A stretch of 17,320 nt of DNA from CAYNWK01 sp964400875 (GTDB taxonomy: Bacteria > Chloroflexota > Anaerolineae > Anaerolineales > UBA4823): assembly GCA_964400875.1 (NCBI GenBank), contig CAYNWK010000091.1:1-17320 (forward strand). Reading direction: 5' to 3'. This document shows positions 1 to 7,125 of the stretch, piece after piece; position 1 is the stretch's first letter; every line of letters starts with the position of its first letter. The notes beneath the pieces were generated by a model, which did no database searches, was not told where the DNA came from, and saw nothing but the letters and a program-made list of their open reading frames with translations. Position numbers and translations under genes: made by a program.

Positions 1-88
1 CGCTTTTGTTCAAGAAGAGCTCCATGGATTGAAGGATCATCTCTGTCCATAAATCACCTGAGCGTGGTGCTGAATCGCCAGGGAGCAT
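1..88 (-). CDS. Possible 5' end of an unidentified gene (runs off the window)
   Basis: Reading leftward from an ATG at 88, the frame stays open for 29 codons to the edge of the window. It lies 12 bases after the stop of the DUF192 gene and has the same direction, so it could be the next gene of that transcription unit. No clear Shine-Dalgarno sequence precedes the ATG and the fragment is too short to assign to a family. It could be a chance ORF. Confidence 0.25.
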   Translation of the reverse strand, partial: MLPGDSAPRSGDLWTEMILQSMELFLNKS

Positions 89-100
89 GCACACGTAACT

Positions 101-481
101 TCAAGCGCTATTAAGTGGGATAAAGTCAACTTCGTCGCCTATAGCAACCTTATTAAGGAATTCTGGGGTGGTTTCGATCACGTAGCTGGCTGGCTCTGGT
201 GAAGCGTAATAAAGACGCCACGGCTTTGCCAATTGCGCGCTGGTAACTTTCCCCTGGGTATTCACCCAAACGGCCGCGATGGGAAAGAAGACAAACAGCA
301 TGTGGATTGAAGAACTGGCAATACTATCCGTTTTCTTCGCCAGGATTAAAGCCTCGCCGGATCCTAATTGCGTGCGGAACTGCAATCCGCGCAGCCTGCA
401 GAGCCTGCTATTGCACCAACGCGCTGAGTATAGCAGAATCTTCCCTGTGGATCGCTCAACCACATTGACATATTGTTTCAT
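101..481 (-). CDS. DUF192 family protein
   Basis: This 126-residue protein matches the DUF192 pattern (PF02643). It has an R-L-R-G-L-x-F block at residues 29-35, the SIHMLFVFFPI core at 58-68, KPWR near 86-89 and a closing IGDEVDF at 114-120. DUF192 proteins are small beta-rich proteins, often with a signal peptide or found in the periplasm, with no firmly established reaction. None of the usual N-terminal signal sequence is visible here, so it may be cytoplasmic. The ATG at 481 is preferred over an in-frame TTG at 496 because a GGGAG stands about 8 bases upstream of the ATG. The family call is solid; the function is unknown. Confidence 0.8.
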   Translation of the reverse strand: MKQYVNVVERSTGKILLYSARWCNSRLCRLRGLQFRTQLGSGEALILAKKTDSIASSSIHMLFVFFPIAAVWVNTQGKVTSAQLAKPWRLYYASPEPASYVIETTPEFLNKVAIGDEVDFIPLNSA

Positions 482-518
482 GGGTGCATCTCCCAAACTG
501 TGAGCACAAATGTTCGGA

Positions 519-1127
519 TCACTCTGCCAGGGGAAGGGCAGAGAAACTCAGTTGATCACGGAAAGGATGCAGTTGATGAGCATGTTCCTGGAGAGCTCTG
601 GCGGGCGAAGTGGTTGAAGTATGACCCACGACGACCGTTTTCCGAAAGTCGGAGCGCAGCAATTCCCAGGCTGGCTGCCAACAACGATCGCTTTGGCTCA
701 GGCTGCGCAAGGTCAAGATAGCCTGTCCGCCCGCCTGGGTCCAGGCCATGCCCGATTGCTTCAGACGCTGAGTGGCCAAGGTCTTACAGGAGGCTTCGAT
801 CACCCCGCTGGCAATCGGCAGATCCTGGCGCACATATTCGGTAAGTAAACTCCAATTCGGTTCCGCTCCATCGGTCAACAGCACCCGCTTCAAATCCGCT
901 TGCACGGCCAAGATACGGGCGGTTTCCGTCTCCAATTGCTGCTGCAGGGTCGCCTTCCTCCGTTCTGGCATGCGCCTATAGTGGATCGTTTGCAGTCGTT
1001 CGCCTGCGGCACCGTGCAGCACCACGGTCACACAACCGGCTTCACGCCGCCCAGCCGGACCACTGGCGTGTTTGCCGGCTTGATCGCGCTTCACCTGTCG
1101 CTCGTCGTATTTCATGCGAGCCCTCAC
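519..1127 (-). pseudogene. ISKra4-family transposase, internally deleted
   Basis: The N-terminal half carries the ISKra4-type block REAGCVTVVLHGAAGERL, with RRMPERRKATL following. The C-terminal half carries the family signature LPIASGVIEASCKTL and then GMAWTQAGGQAILTLRSL. Known full-length members have roughly 100 or more residues between the TDGAEPNW segment (residues 85-92 here) and the GSGV(V/I)EA segment. Here the two are about ten residues apart. The junction lies near base 840 and keeps the frame, so the ORF looks open although the catalytic core is gone. The frame is also open upstream to about 1258, so part of the N-terminus may start earlier. Terminal inverted repeats were not identified. 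It is a dead insertion-sequence remnant next to the 3' end of the molybdoenzyme gene. Confidence 0.8.
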
Positions 1128-1337
1128 ACCTCGGGGAGCCGCGGTTTTCCTGGTCGGAGACAGTGGATTTGGCTCGGTAGCTGTCTTGCGCCAGTTGGAT
1201 CGCTGGGGTTGGTTCTATAGCGGCACGATAAACCAGCAAAGATAAGCCTGCAGAATAATCAATGTGAGCCGGAGGGAGTAGAGCTTTGAGGCAATTACGA
1301 TAATAAGTTTGAGCAAAATAAATAACCGCCGGAAACC
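1128..1337. other. Intergenic stretch between the transposase remnant and the molybdoenzyme gene
   Basis: On the minus strand the transposase frame stays open from 1127 up to about 1258 and then meets a TGA (1259-1261). Part of this stretch is therefore probably transposase N-terminus or IS leader. The remaining ~80 bases up to the molybdoenzyme stop codon are AT-richer. I see no gene or convincing terminator there. Confidence 0.4.
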
Positions 1338-3788
1338 TCACTCCACGGGGCTGACCTGGCACAGGTAAGCGCGATGCGGAACCGAGCCGCTGATCGGGTC
1401 GATGGCTTCGCTGTCGATGAGCAGATTGAAGTTCGATCCATCTGGGCTGAAGGGGTCATATCCAGGCGCGCCAATCTCAACACAGGCCTGCCACCAGCCG
1501 TGCTGGCCACAAACGACCTCTGGCTTCAGCGTGTCGTTAATCCGGGCGCGCGCCAGAACCCTGCCACCAGGCGTCTCAATCTTCACCCAGTCGCCCTGGC
1601 GGATGCCGCGCTCGGCAGCGGCTGCGGGATGCAGCTCGACTTCCGGATCCATTGCTTTGCGCCGCAAGCTCGGCAGGGCGCGGTGCTGGCTTTCGCAAAA
1701 CAGGGTGTGCTTGGCGCAGGTGAGGATCAGCGGGTAGCGTTCGGCCAGTTGCGGTCGCGAGGATGGGCTCATCAGGGGTTCTTCGTACTCGGGCAGCGGC
1801 GGGTAGCCGTAGTCGAGCAGCCTCTCTGAATACAACTCGATTTTTCGTGTCGGGGTGTTGAAGCCGCGCGGTACGCCCTCCTCCTGCTCGGCAAACTTGC
1901 GATAGCGCGTCTGTTGGGGCGTTTGGATCCCGCCTGGCTGCTCGCGCAGCGCTTCCAGCGATACGTCGGAGGGGCCGAGCTGGTAGCGATAGGCAGTCTC
2001 GATGTCGCCATCCCAGAAGTGCTCGCCGAGACCCAGCCGGTTTGCCAAGTCGAAGACGATCTCGGTGTCGGAGCGGGCTTCTCCTCGCGGCGCGACCACT
2101 CGCTGGCGCAGCTGCACCCGCGCCTGCGCCTCCGGGCTCACCTCGAAGCCGACTTTGAGCGCCTCACGTTCGAATGCGCTCGCCACCGGCAGCACGATAT
2201 CGGCGAGTTCCGCTGTTGGGCTCATGAACAGGTCGGTATGGACGTAGAAGTCGAGCGCCGCCAGGGCGGCGCGCCCCCGCAGGCCGTCAGCGTGGGAGAG
2301 CAGCAGGTTGGCGCCGAAGCCGACCAGGCCGTGCACCCCGTAGGGCTGCTGCTCCAGGATGCCCCGGTAGACCTCTTCCGAAGTGACGTGCCCCCAGCGG
2401 GACGGGCCCAGCGGTCGCTCCGGCAGGCCGAGCGTCTTGGCGCGTTGCTCGGCGGTCATCAATTCCCTGCCGAAAACGTCCGCCGTTGGCGCCCTGGCAA
2501 ACAGCACGTTGCCCCCAAGGGAGTCAAAGCTGCCCGTCAGCGCGTACAGCTGGGCGATGGCCCGGGCGATCTGGGTAGCATTTGACTGCATCTCAACGCC
2601 GCTCCAGGCATAATAGGCGACCGGCCGCGCTTCCCAGAGCGTTCGGGCAGCGTTCTCCAGCTCTTCGACCCCGACTCCACAAATTGCCTCCACGCGTTCC
2701 GGCGGATAACGCCGGCAAAGCTCGGCGGCGAGTTCGAACGCCGGTCGGCAAACGAGCTCGCCTTGCGGCGTCTTAACCGTGAACGCGCCGAACAGGGCCG
2801 GCTTGGGATCATCCCCTTCATAGCTGCCGGAGGCCGGGTCGTAGACGATCGGGCGCTCCATTGTCTCACTCCAGGCTACATACTTTTTAGTGCTGCCTGG
2901 CCCAGAAAAGGCGCTGCCCTTCGGGGAAAGGTCACTCTGCCTCAGCAAACGGCCGTTGTCGGCGCGCACCAGCAGTGGGCCGTTCGTCCAGTCGCGTATG
3001 AATTCATGGTCGTACCAGCTGCGTGCGATCATCAGATTGGTGATGCCGAGCGCCAGAGCGCTATCGGTGCCAGGGCGCACCGGCAGCCAGACGTCGGCCT
3101 TTTTGGCGACTCCGGTGCGGCGCGGGTCAACGACGATCAGGCGCGCGCCGCGTTTGAGCGCCTCCACGGTGGCGGTCGCATGGACCAGCCGGGCCAGGTT
3201 CGGGTTGTAGCCCCAGAACAGGAGGCAGCCAGCGTGCTCCAGGTCGGGCATGTAAACGCCGGGAACGCCGGCGCCGAAGGTATACTGCGTGGCCAGGTAC
3301 CGGCCCCAGCCGCACAGCTCCATCGAGGCGCACAGGTTCGGGCTCCCGAAGGCGTTCATCAGCCGTTCGATCCAGGCCACCGAGTCGTCTGAAGCCGATG
3401 TAGATGGGGAAACCACGCTGAAGACGATGCTCTCGGGACCGTGCTTTGCGGCGATCGCGCGCAGCCGGGCGGCGGTCAGATCCAGCGCCTCATCCCAGCT
3501 GATCCGCTGCCAGCCCGGATCGGGATCGCCCTTCGGGCGGGTGCGCTTCAACGGGTAGAGCAGCCGGTCCGGGTGGTAGACCAGCTCCGGCGCCGCCCGC
3601 CCCTTGGCGCAGAGCGCTTTGCCGGTGGGGTGTGAGGGATCCGGTTCGAGGGCTACGAAACGCCCGTTCTCAACCACGGCGGTGGAGCCACACCGGGAGA
3701 TGCACAGGGCGCAGTAGCCTGGCATCTTTTGGGTGGATTGCTCCTCTGCTAACGGTTTCCCTTGTGCTTGAGACCTCGGTGATGACAT
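1338..3788 (-). CDS. Molybdopterin (bis-MGD) oxidoreductase, DMSO reductase superfamily
   Basis: This 816-residue protein has the N-terminal [4Fe-4S] motif of the superfamily: C26, C29, C33 and C60, followed by the conserved Lys in CAKG. ISWDEAL (96-102) and VVDPRRTGVAKKADVWLPV (219-237) are the usual cofactor-binding blocks. The C-terminal 150 residues form the MGD-binding beta-barrel (RKIELYSE..., LTCAKHTLFCESQH, GDWVKIETPGGRVLARA). The candidate metal ligand is Cys159 in MELCGWGR. There is no Tat signal, so the enzyme is probably cytoplasmic. No ferredoxin-like or membrane-anchor subunit lies beside it, which separates it from typical PhsA/PsrA or DMSO reductase complexes. The substrate cannot be read from sequence; thiosulfate/polysulfide reductase-like and hydratase/transhydroxylase-like members are possible. 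AGGAGG stands 5 bases before the ATG. It is probably the last gene of an operon with the two methyltransferases upstream. Confidence 0.9.
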   Translation of the reverse strand: MSSPRSQAQGKPLAEEQSTQKMPGYCALCISRCGSTAVVENGRFVALEPDPSHPTGKALCAKGRAAPELVYHPDRLLYPLKRTRPKGDPDPGWQRISWDEALDLTAARLRAIAAKHGPESIVFSVVSPSTSASDDSVAWIERLMNAFGSPNLCASMELCGWGRYLATQYTFGAGVPGVYMPDLEHAGCLLFWGYNPNLARLVHATATVEALKRGARLIVVDPRRTGVAKKADVWLPVRPGTDSALALGITNLMIARSWYDHEFIRDWTNGPLLVRADNGRLLRQSDLSPKGSAFSGPGSTKKYVAWSETMERPIVYDPASGSYEGDDPKPALFGAFTVKTPQGELVCRPAFELAAELCRRYPPERVEAICGVGVEELENAARTLWEARPVAYYAWSGVEMQSNATQIARAIAQLYALTGSFDSLGGNVLFARAPTADVFGRELMTAEQRAKTLGLPERPLGPSRWGHVTSEEVYRGILEQQPYGVHGLVGFGANLLLSHADGLRGRAALAALDFYVHTDLFMSPTAELADIVLPVASAFEREALKVGFEVSPEAQARVQLRQRVVAPRGEARSDTEIVFDLANRLGLGEHFWDGDIETAYRYQLGPSDVSLEALREQPGGIQTPQQTRYRKFAEQEEGVPRGFNTPTRKIELYSERLLDYGYPPLPEYEEPLMSPSSRPQLAERYPLILTCAKHTLFCESQHRALPSLRRKAMDPEVELHPAAAAERGIRQGDWVKIETPGGRVLARARINDTLKPEVVCGQHGWWQACVEIGAPGYDPFSPDGSNFNLLIDSEAIDPISGSVPHRAYLCQVSPVE

Positions 3789-3819
3789 CGTAGCCTCCTA
3801 CTTGACAGTTTACCGGCGG

Positions 3820-4509
3820 TTACAGTTTTTGCACCAAAAAGTGGTGGTAATCATTTCCAACAGTATCATCCCTCAGGTGGAAGTTGGCCTGTTGTATCCA
3901 TGCTTTCACTTGAACGATCTGGGGATAGAAATGATATCCACCGTCCTGCGCCCAGTCGCCATGATATTCGCCTTCATACGCCCATTCACCGTATACCAAC
4001 GGTAACCCTGCCCACTGGCCATCTGCAAAGGCCTGCATGATCTCTTGTTCCGTTGTGATCTCAACGGTGAAATAGAAATAGCTTTGCGGCTTCAGGGCGC
4101 GATAGAAGTTGCTCAGGACGAGCGGCCAGTCTTCGGGCGCAACCATCTCCAGCGCATCCACACAGATCGCGCCATCAAACATTTCGAAATAGCCCATCTC
4201 TTGGAGCCCCATTTTCTCAATCGGCACCTCCGGGAACTTCTCGTGAGCGCGCTTTAGCATACCTTGAGACTGATCGATCCCAAATACCGTATGCCCGCTG
4301 GCAAGTATCAAGGGCCAGTATTTGCCGGTGCCGCAGGGAGCGTCGAGCAGGTGAGCCTCAGGAGGACACACCTCCAGGAATTGACCGAATAACTGTTCAT
4401 GGGTCGGTTCAATCGCGCCCCAATTTTCATCATAAATGGGGGCATAGATGCTGTCATCTTGCTCTTCGATTATGCGCCGTTGTTCTTTTAGCCAAGTTAA
4501 CCTGTCCAT
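3820..4509 (-). CDS. Class I SAM-dependent methyltransferase
   Basis: This 229-residue protein has a Rossmann-type methyltransferase core. Motif I is LLDAPCGTGKY (54-64), the acidic end of beta-2 is GIDQSQGMLKRA (78-89), and motif post-II/III is ICVDALEMV (115-123). The open frame extends further upstream, but the ATG at 4509 is chosen because AAAGGA stands 6 bases before it and the upstream extension overlaps the preceding gene in a different frame. It lies 22 bases after the ICMT-like gene and 31 bases before the molybdoenzyme gene, all on the minus strand, so the three are likely co-transcribed. The methyl acceptor is unknown. A small-molecule substrate is likely, by analogy with methyltransferase-11/25 proteins. 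Confidence 0.85.
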   Translation of the reverse strand: MDRLTWLKEQRRIIEEQDDSIYAPIYDENWGAIEPTHEQLFGQFLEVCPPEAHLLDAPCGTGKYWPLILASGHTVFGIDQSQGMLKRAHEKFPEVPIEKMGLQEMGYFEMFDGAICVDALEMVAPEDWPLVLSNFYRALKPQSYFYFTVEITTEQEIMQAFADGQWAGLPLVYGEWAYEGEYHGDWAQDGGYHFYPQIVQVKAWIQQANFHLRDDTVGNDYHHFLVQKL

Positions 4510-4531
4510 TTTTGTTCCTTTTCCGGTAAAT

Positions 4532-5209
4532 TCACCAAATATATGGAATGAAGCGGTAGAGAACCTCACGGCAGTACGCCTCGTAGCCGGGCAGGTTTGC
4601 CCGGAGATACCGCTCTTCATCCAGCAGCCTGACCACAATGACCAGGATTAGCGGCAGGACAAAGGGAAGCGCTATCCATGACCCCAGTGCAACCGGCGTG
4701 AAGGTGAGTAACACGCTCGCCCCGGCATACATGGGGTGCCGGACCACGCTGTACGGGCCGCTCGTGATGACCTGCTGCCCGGCGGATACTTCGATGGTAG
4801 CGCGAGTGTAACTGTTTTCTTTGAAAACTAGAAAGACGAAGTAAAAGCCGAGCGCCACGTAACCGTCAGCGATCAGGCTCAAGATCGGCGGTACATGCGA
4901 CCAGCCAAACCGAAAATCCAGACCCGGAACGATGAACAGGCCAATGAAGAACAGGCTGGCCAGGCCCTGGATGAATTGTTGAGATCGCTGGGTTTCGGCC
5001 ACCGGCCCGGCCTGGACGCGACCTGCTAACAATTCCCGGTCGTTTTTGATCAAATAGGCGGTGATCAGGATCGTGCAAAGCGCAAAGTCGGCCAGGTAGA
5101 CCTGGCCCTGCCAGAAACTCAGGGACCCAGCCGAGATGAACAGCGCCAGACCTAGGACCACCATCAAGAAGGCAAAACCTAAAATCGTCTTTACGATCAA
5201 GTTGCTCAT
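4532..5209 (-). CDS. Isoprenylcysteine carboxyl methyltransferase-like membrane protein
   Basis: This 225-residue integral membrane protein has about five hydrophobic segments. Its C-terminal half carries the ICMT/PEMT signature: ITSGPYSVVRHPMYAG around 148-163, where the His-Pro and surrounding residues bind SAM in the family, and the closing DEERYLRANLPGYEAYCREV (197-216). Bacterial members methylate small or lipid substrates at the membrane; most have no assigned substrate. It is the first gene of the minus-strand group 5209-1338. The gap of 53 bases to the divergent mntA gene at 5263 must hold the promoters of both directions. A TAAAAT sequence lies about 10 bases upstream of the start, but I could not identify a matching -35 box. 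The Shine-Dalgarno sequence is weak. Confidence 0.85.
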   Translation of the reverse strand: MSNLIVKTILGFAFLMVVLGLALFISAGSLSFWQGQVYLADFALCTILITAYLIKNDRELLAGRVQAGPVAETQRSQQFIQGLASLFFIGLFIVPGLDFRFGWSHVPPILSLIADGYVALGFYFVFLVFKENSYTRATIEVSAGQQVITSGPYSVVRHPMYAGASVLLTFTPVALGSWIALPFVLPLILVIVVRLLDEERYLRANLPGYEAYCREVLYRFIPYIW

Positions 5210-5262
5210 AGTTCATAATTTTAATCCAAAATTTTACCCACTCTTGAGAAGGGGGAACAGCA

Positions 5263-5772
5263 ATGGGATTTCGAGTATACTTACTCCAAATGAGTTCAGG
5301 TAATTTCATTCAGGAACAAAGACAGCAACGCAGCAATCACATCTTGGATCAGCTGCGAGTGATTCTTCCATCTATTCTCACAGAGCATCCAGTAGAAGCA
5401 GCTTATGTCTTTGGCTCAATCGCTCGTGGTGTGGCTACTCCCATGAGCGACGTCGATATCGCCTTGCTATTAAGCAATCCGCTACCCGCTTATGACCGAC
5501 TAAACTTGGAACTCGATATTCAAGGAGAGGTAGAAGATCAAGCTGGGTTGGACTCCGTAGATGTGCGTTCCCTGAACGAGGCGCCTTTAATGGTAAAAGG
5601 CCGCATAATCCAACAAGGTATTCTGGTTTACGAGCGAGACAAAACTGCTCGAGTTGCCTTTGAAGTCGCCACACGCAAACGGTATTTCGACTTTGCGCCG
5701 ATTGCCCGGCGCTTACAAGATGCTTTCCTCGAGCACGTTCATCGCGAAGGTATCCTCCGTGGTAGATCCTGA
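5263..5772 (+). CDS. mntA: MntA-like MNT-domain nucleotidyltransferase antitoxin
   Basis: This 169-residue protein contains the minimal nucleotidyltransferase signature GS-x10-D-x-D: G51-S52, then D63 and D65 within VFGSIARGVATPMSDVDIAL. A third acidic residue, D100 in DSVDV, sits where the family places its third carboxylate. In studied MntA/HepT pairs the antitoxin transfers AMP to a Tyr of the HEPN toxin and so silences it. The ATG at 5263 is preceded by GAAGGGGG at good distance. A later ATG (5290) lacks a ribosome binding site. Its 3' end overlaps the GTG start of the hepT 5' fragment by 14 bases, the usual arrangement of the pair. The tail (about residues 125-169) is somewhat longer than in typical members. 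The gene looks intact although its partner is broken. Confidence 0.88.
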   Translation: MGFRVYLLQMSSGNFIQEQRQQRSNHILDQLRVILPSILTEHPVEAAYVFGSIARGVATPMSDVDIALLLSNPLPAYDRLNLELDIQGEVEDQAGLDSVDVRSLNEAPLMVKGRIIQQGILVYERDKTARVAFEVATRKRYFDFAPIARRLQDAFLEHVHREGILRGRS

Positions 5773-5896
5773 AACGCTTGCTTCAATTCTGGGTAATCTA
5801 CGCGGTTATCTACAAAAACTGGCTATCTTAGCCGATCTACCGGAACATGAATTTCTGGAAAGATTCACGAATGTCGAGAGCGCCAAGCACTTATAG
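5759..5896 (+). pseudogene. hepT: hepT (HEPN/DUF86 toxin), 5' fragment upstream of the insertion
   Basis: From a GTG at 5759 (GAAGG about 8 bases upstream) the frame encodes a 45-residue start typical of DUF86/HepT: VDPETLASIL, then NLRGYLQKL, then EHEFLERFTNVESAKHL. It meets TAG at 5894-5896, exactly where the IS200/IS605-type element begins. In intact family members the next residues are a helix beginning LLQ(V/A)(S/A)IE, and that segment is found at 7109 on the other side of the element. An alternative start at ATG 5720 would add 13 residues and is less likely. Alone, this fragment lacks the HEPN active site. Confidence 0.82.
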
Positions 5897-5913
5897 AAAA
5901 AGCGCAAGAAGAC

Positions 5914-5931
5914 TGTCGCATTTATGCGACA
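5914..5931 (+). repeat. Left-end hairpin of the TnpB element
   Basis: An 8-bp perfect inverted repeat with a TT loop lies about 20 bases inside the left boundary. IS200/IS605 elements carry such subterminal hairpins, which TnpA recognises on single-stranded DNA. Confidence 0.7.
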
Positions 5932-5965
5932 TATGAATTGCGCCAATAACAGCATAAAACAATAG

Positions 5966-5971
5966 TATAAT
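5966..5971 (+). promoter_or_regulatory. TATAAT -10 box candidate for tnpB
   Basis: A perfect TATAAT lies 6 bases before the tnpB ATG (5978), so a transcript from it would begin at or very near the start codon (leaderless). No good -35 at 17 bases is visible; TTGCGC at 5938-5943 is 22 bases away. No Shine-Dalgarno sequence precedes the ATG. Confidence 0.4.
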
Positions 5972-5977
5972 CTGGAC

Positions 5978-7105
5978 ATGCGATTGACTTTCCAATACAG
6001 ACTCCTGCCGTCCAAAAGCCAAAGGACGAAACTCAACCAAACACTTGAATTGTGCCGGTGGGTATATAACGAGACGCTTGCCACCCGTAAGAACGCCTGG
6101 GAGCAAGCGCAAAAGTCTATCGCGCATTACGATACCATTAAGATGCTGCCTGGGTGGAAAGAGACCAATCCAGAACTCAGGCAGGTTTACTCTCAGGTAT
6201 TGCAAGAAGTTTGCACACGTGTCGATCTGGCTTTTCAAGCCTTTTTTAGACGTATCAAAGCTGGCGAGCAGCCTGGCTATCCGCGCTTCAAAGGCTTTGG
6301 GCGGTATGACAGTTTTACTTACCCACAAACCGGCTTTGAACTGACTGAAGCAGGCTTGAAATTGTCTAAGCTAGGAATTGTCAAAGTAATCCTGCATCGC
6401 CCCATTTGTGGGAAGGTCAAGACCCTGAATATCCGTCGTGATGCAGTTGGCAACTGGTATGCCAATTTCTCTTGTGAGGTTGAGCCAGAACCACTGCCAC
6501 AAAACGAAAAAGCAGTTGGTATTGATGTAGGACTGGAAAGTTTTGCAACGCTCAGCAATAGTGAGAAAGTTCCTAATCCTCGTTTCTTTCGCAAGGATGA
6601 GAAAGCCCTTGCTCGTGCACAGCACAGATTGTCCAAAGCCGAGCAAGGAACACCGGAACGAGCGAAACGGCGTAAAGTCGTTGCGCACATCCACAAAAAG
6701 ATTGCCAATCGCCGCAAGGACTTTGCGCATAAACTCTCTCGCCAACTTGTAAATGAATACGGTCTGATTGCTCTTGAAAAATTGAACGGCAAGAACATGC
6801 TTCAAAACCATCACCTGGCGAAAAGCATCTCGGATGCTGCCTGGCATCAACTGGCACAATACATTCAATACAAAGCGGAAGAGGCTGGTAGGGAATGTGT
6901 ACTGGTTGACCCGCGCAACACCTCCAAAAGATGCAGCCGGTGTAGTACTCTGGTTGAGAAATCTCTTTCCGTTCGTGTGCATAAGTGTCCTGTTTGTGGT
7001 CTGGAAATAGATCGGGACGAAAATGCTGCCATCAATATTTTGGCCTTGGGGCTACAAGGCCTGAGCGAAAGCTCTAGAAGCCACCCCGTTTACGGGGTGG
7101 AGTAG
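5978..7105 (+). CDS. tnpB: TnpB RNA-guided nuclease (IS200/IS605-family OrfB)
   Basis: This 375-residue protein is a normal-length TnpB. An N-terminal OrfB helix-turn-helix-like and WED region (1-170) is followed by a split RuvC nuclease: D183 in AVGIDVGLESFATL, E267 in LIALEKLNGKNM, and the DRDENAAIN motif at 345-352 with D347 as the likely third carboxylate. A zinc finger between motifs II and III has C319, C322, C337 and C340. All catalytic residues are present, so the enzyme may be active. TnpB proteins use an omega-RNA made from the element's right end to cut DNA next to a short TAM, which favours retention of the element. The ORF runs into the right-end hairpin: its last residues (SHPVYGVE) are encoded by it. 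Confidence 0.93.
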   Translation: MRLTFQYRLLPSKSQRTKLNQTLELCRWVYNETLATRKNAWEQAQKSIAHYDTIKMLPGWKETNPELRQVYSQVLQEVCTRVDLAFQAFFRRIKAGEQPGYPRFKGFGRYDSFTYPQTGFELTEAGLKLSKLGIVKVILHRPICGKVKTLNIRRDAVGNWYANFSCEVEPEPLPQNEKAVGIDVGLESFATLSNSEKVPNPRFFRKDEKALARAQHRLSKAEQGTPERAKRRKVVAHIHKKIANRRKDFAHKLSRQLVNEYGLIALEKLNGKNMLQNHHLAKSISDAAWHQLAQYIQYKAEEAGRECVLVDPRNTSKRCSRCSTLVEKSLSVRVHKCPVCGLEIDRDENAAINILALGLQGLSESSRSHPVYGVE

Positions 7106-7125
7106 TCACTGCAGGTTTCTATCGA
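7060..7125 (+). ncRNA. Predicted 3' part of a TnpB omega-RNA with guide
   Basis: In TnpB systems the omega-RNA scaffold comes from the 3' end of tnpB plus the right end, and the guide is the flanking host sequence. Here the 3' end of tnpB contains the GC-rich hairpin 7081-7100, followed by AGTAGTCAC and then hepT sequence starting at 7110. The 5' limit of the scaffold cannot be seen, and known ones extend 100 or more bases further upstream. The assignment is by analogy with ISDra2 and IS608 relatives. Confidence 0.4.
7081..7100 (+). repeat. Right-end hairpin of the TnpB element
   Basis: A perfect 8-bp stem (CCACCCCG/CGGGGTGG) with loop TTTA lies 9 bases before the inferred right boundary and overlaps the last codons of tnpB. 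It fits the subterminal right-end hairpin of IS200/IS605 elements and the terminal stem of an omega-RNA scaffold. Confidence 0.75.

Larger units (their letters stand above)
5895..7109 (+). mobile_element. TnpB-only IS200/IS605-type element (IS1341-like) inserted in hepT
   Basis: The boundaries are inferred from the hepT reading frame. The left flank ends CACTTAT at 5888-5894 and the right flank resumes TGCAG at 7110, which rejoins as His-Leu-Leu-Gln. A one-base shift (element 5894-7108) also fits. No target duplication is present, as expected for this family. Near the left end is a perfect 8-bp hairpin (TGTCGCAT/ATGCGACA, 5914-5931, 2-base loop). Near the right end is another (CCACCCCG/CGGGGTGG, 7081-7100, loop TTTA). 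The only gene is tnpB; there is no tnpA Y1 transposase, so movement would need a transposase in trans. The TTAT/TTA at the left junction is the likely target/TAM side. Confidence 0.8.

Noticed and set aside
1914..2585. A 223-codon plus-strand frame opposite the molybdoenzyme gene
   Set aside because: It is a shadow of the molybdoenzyme codons with no recognisable domain and no ribosome binding site.
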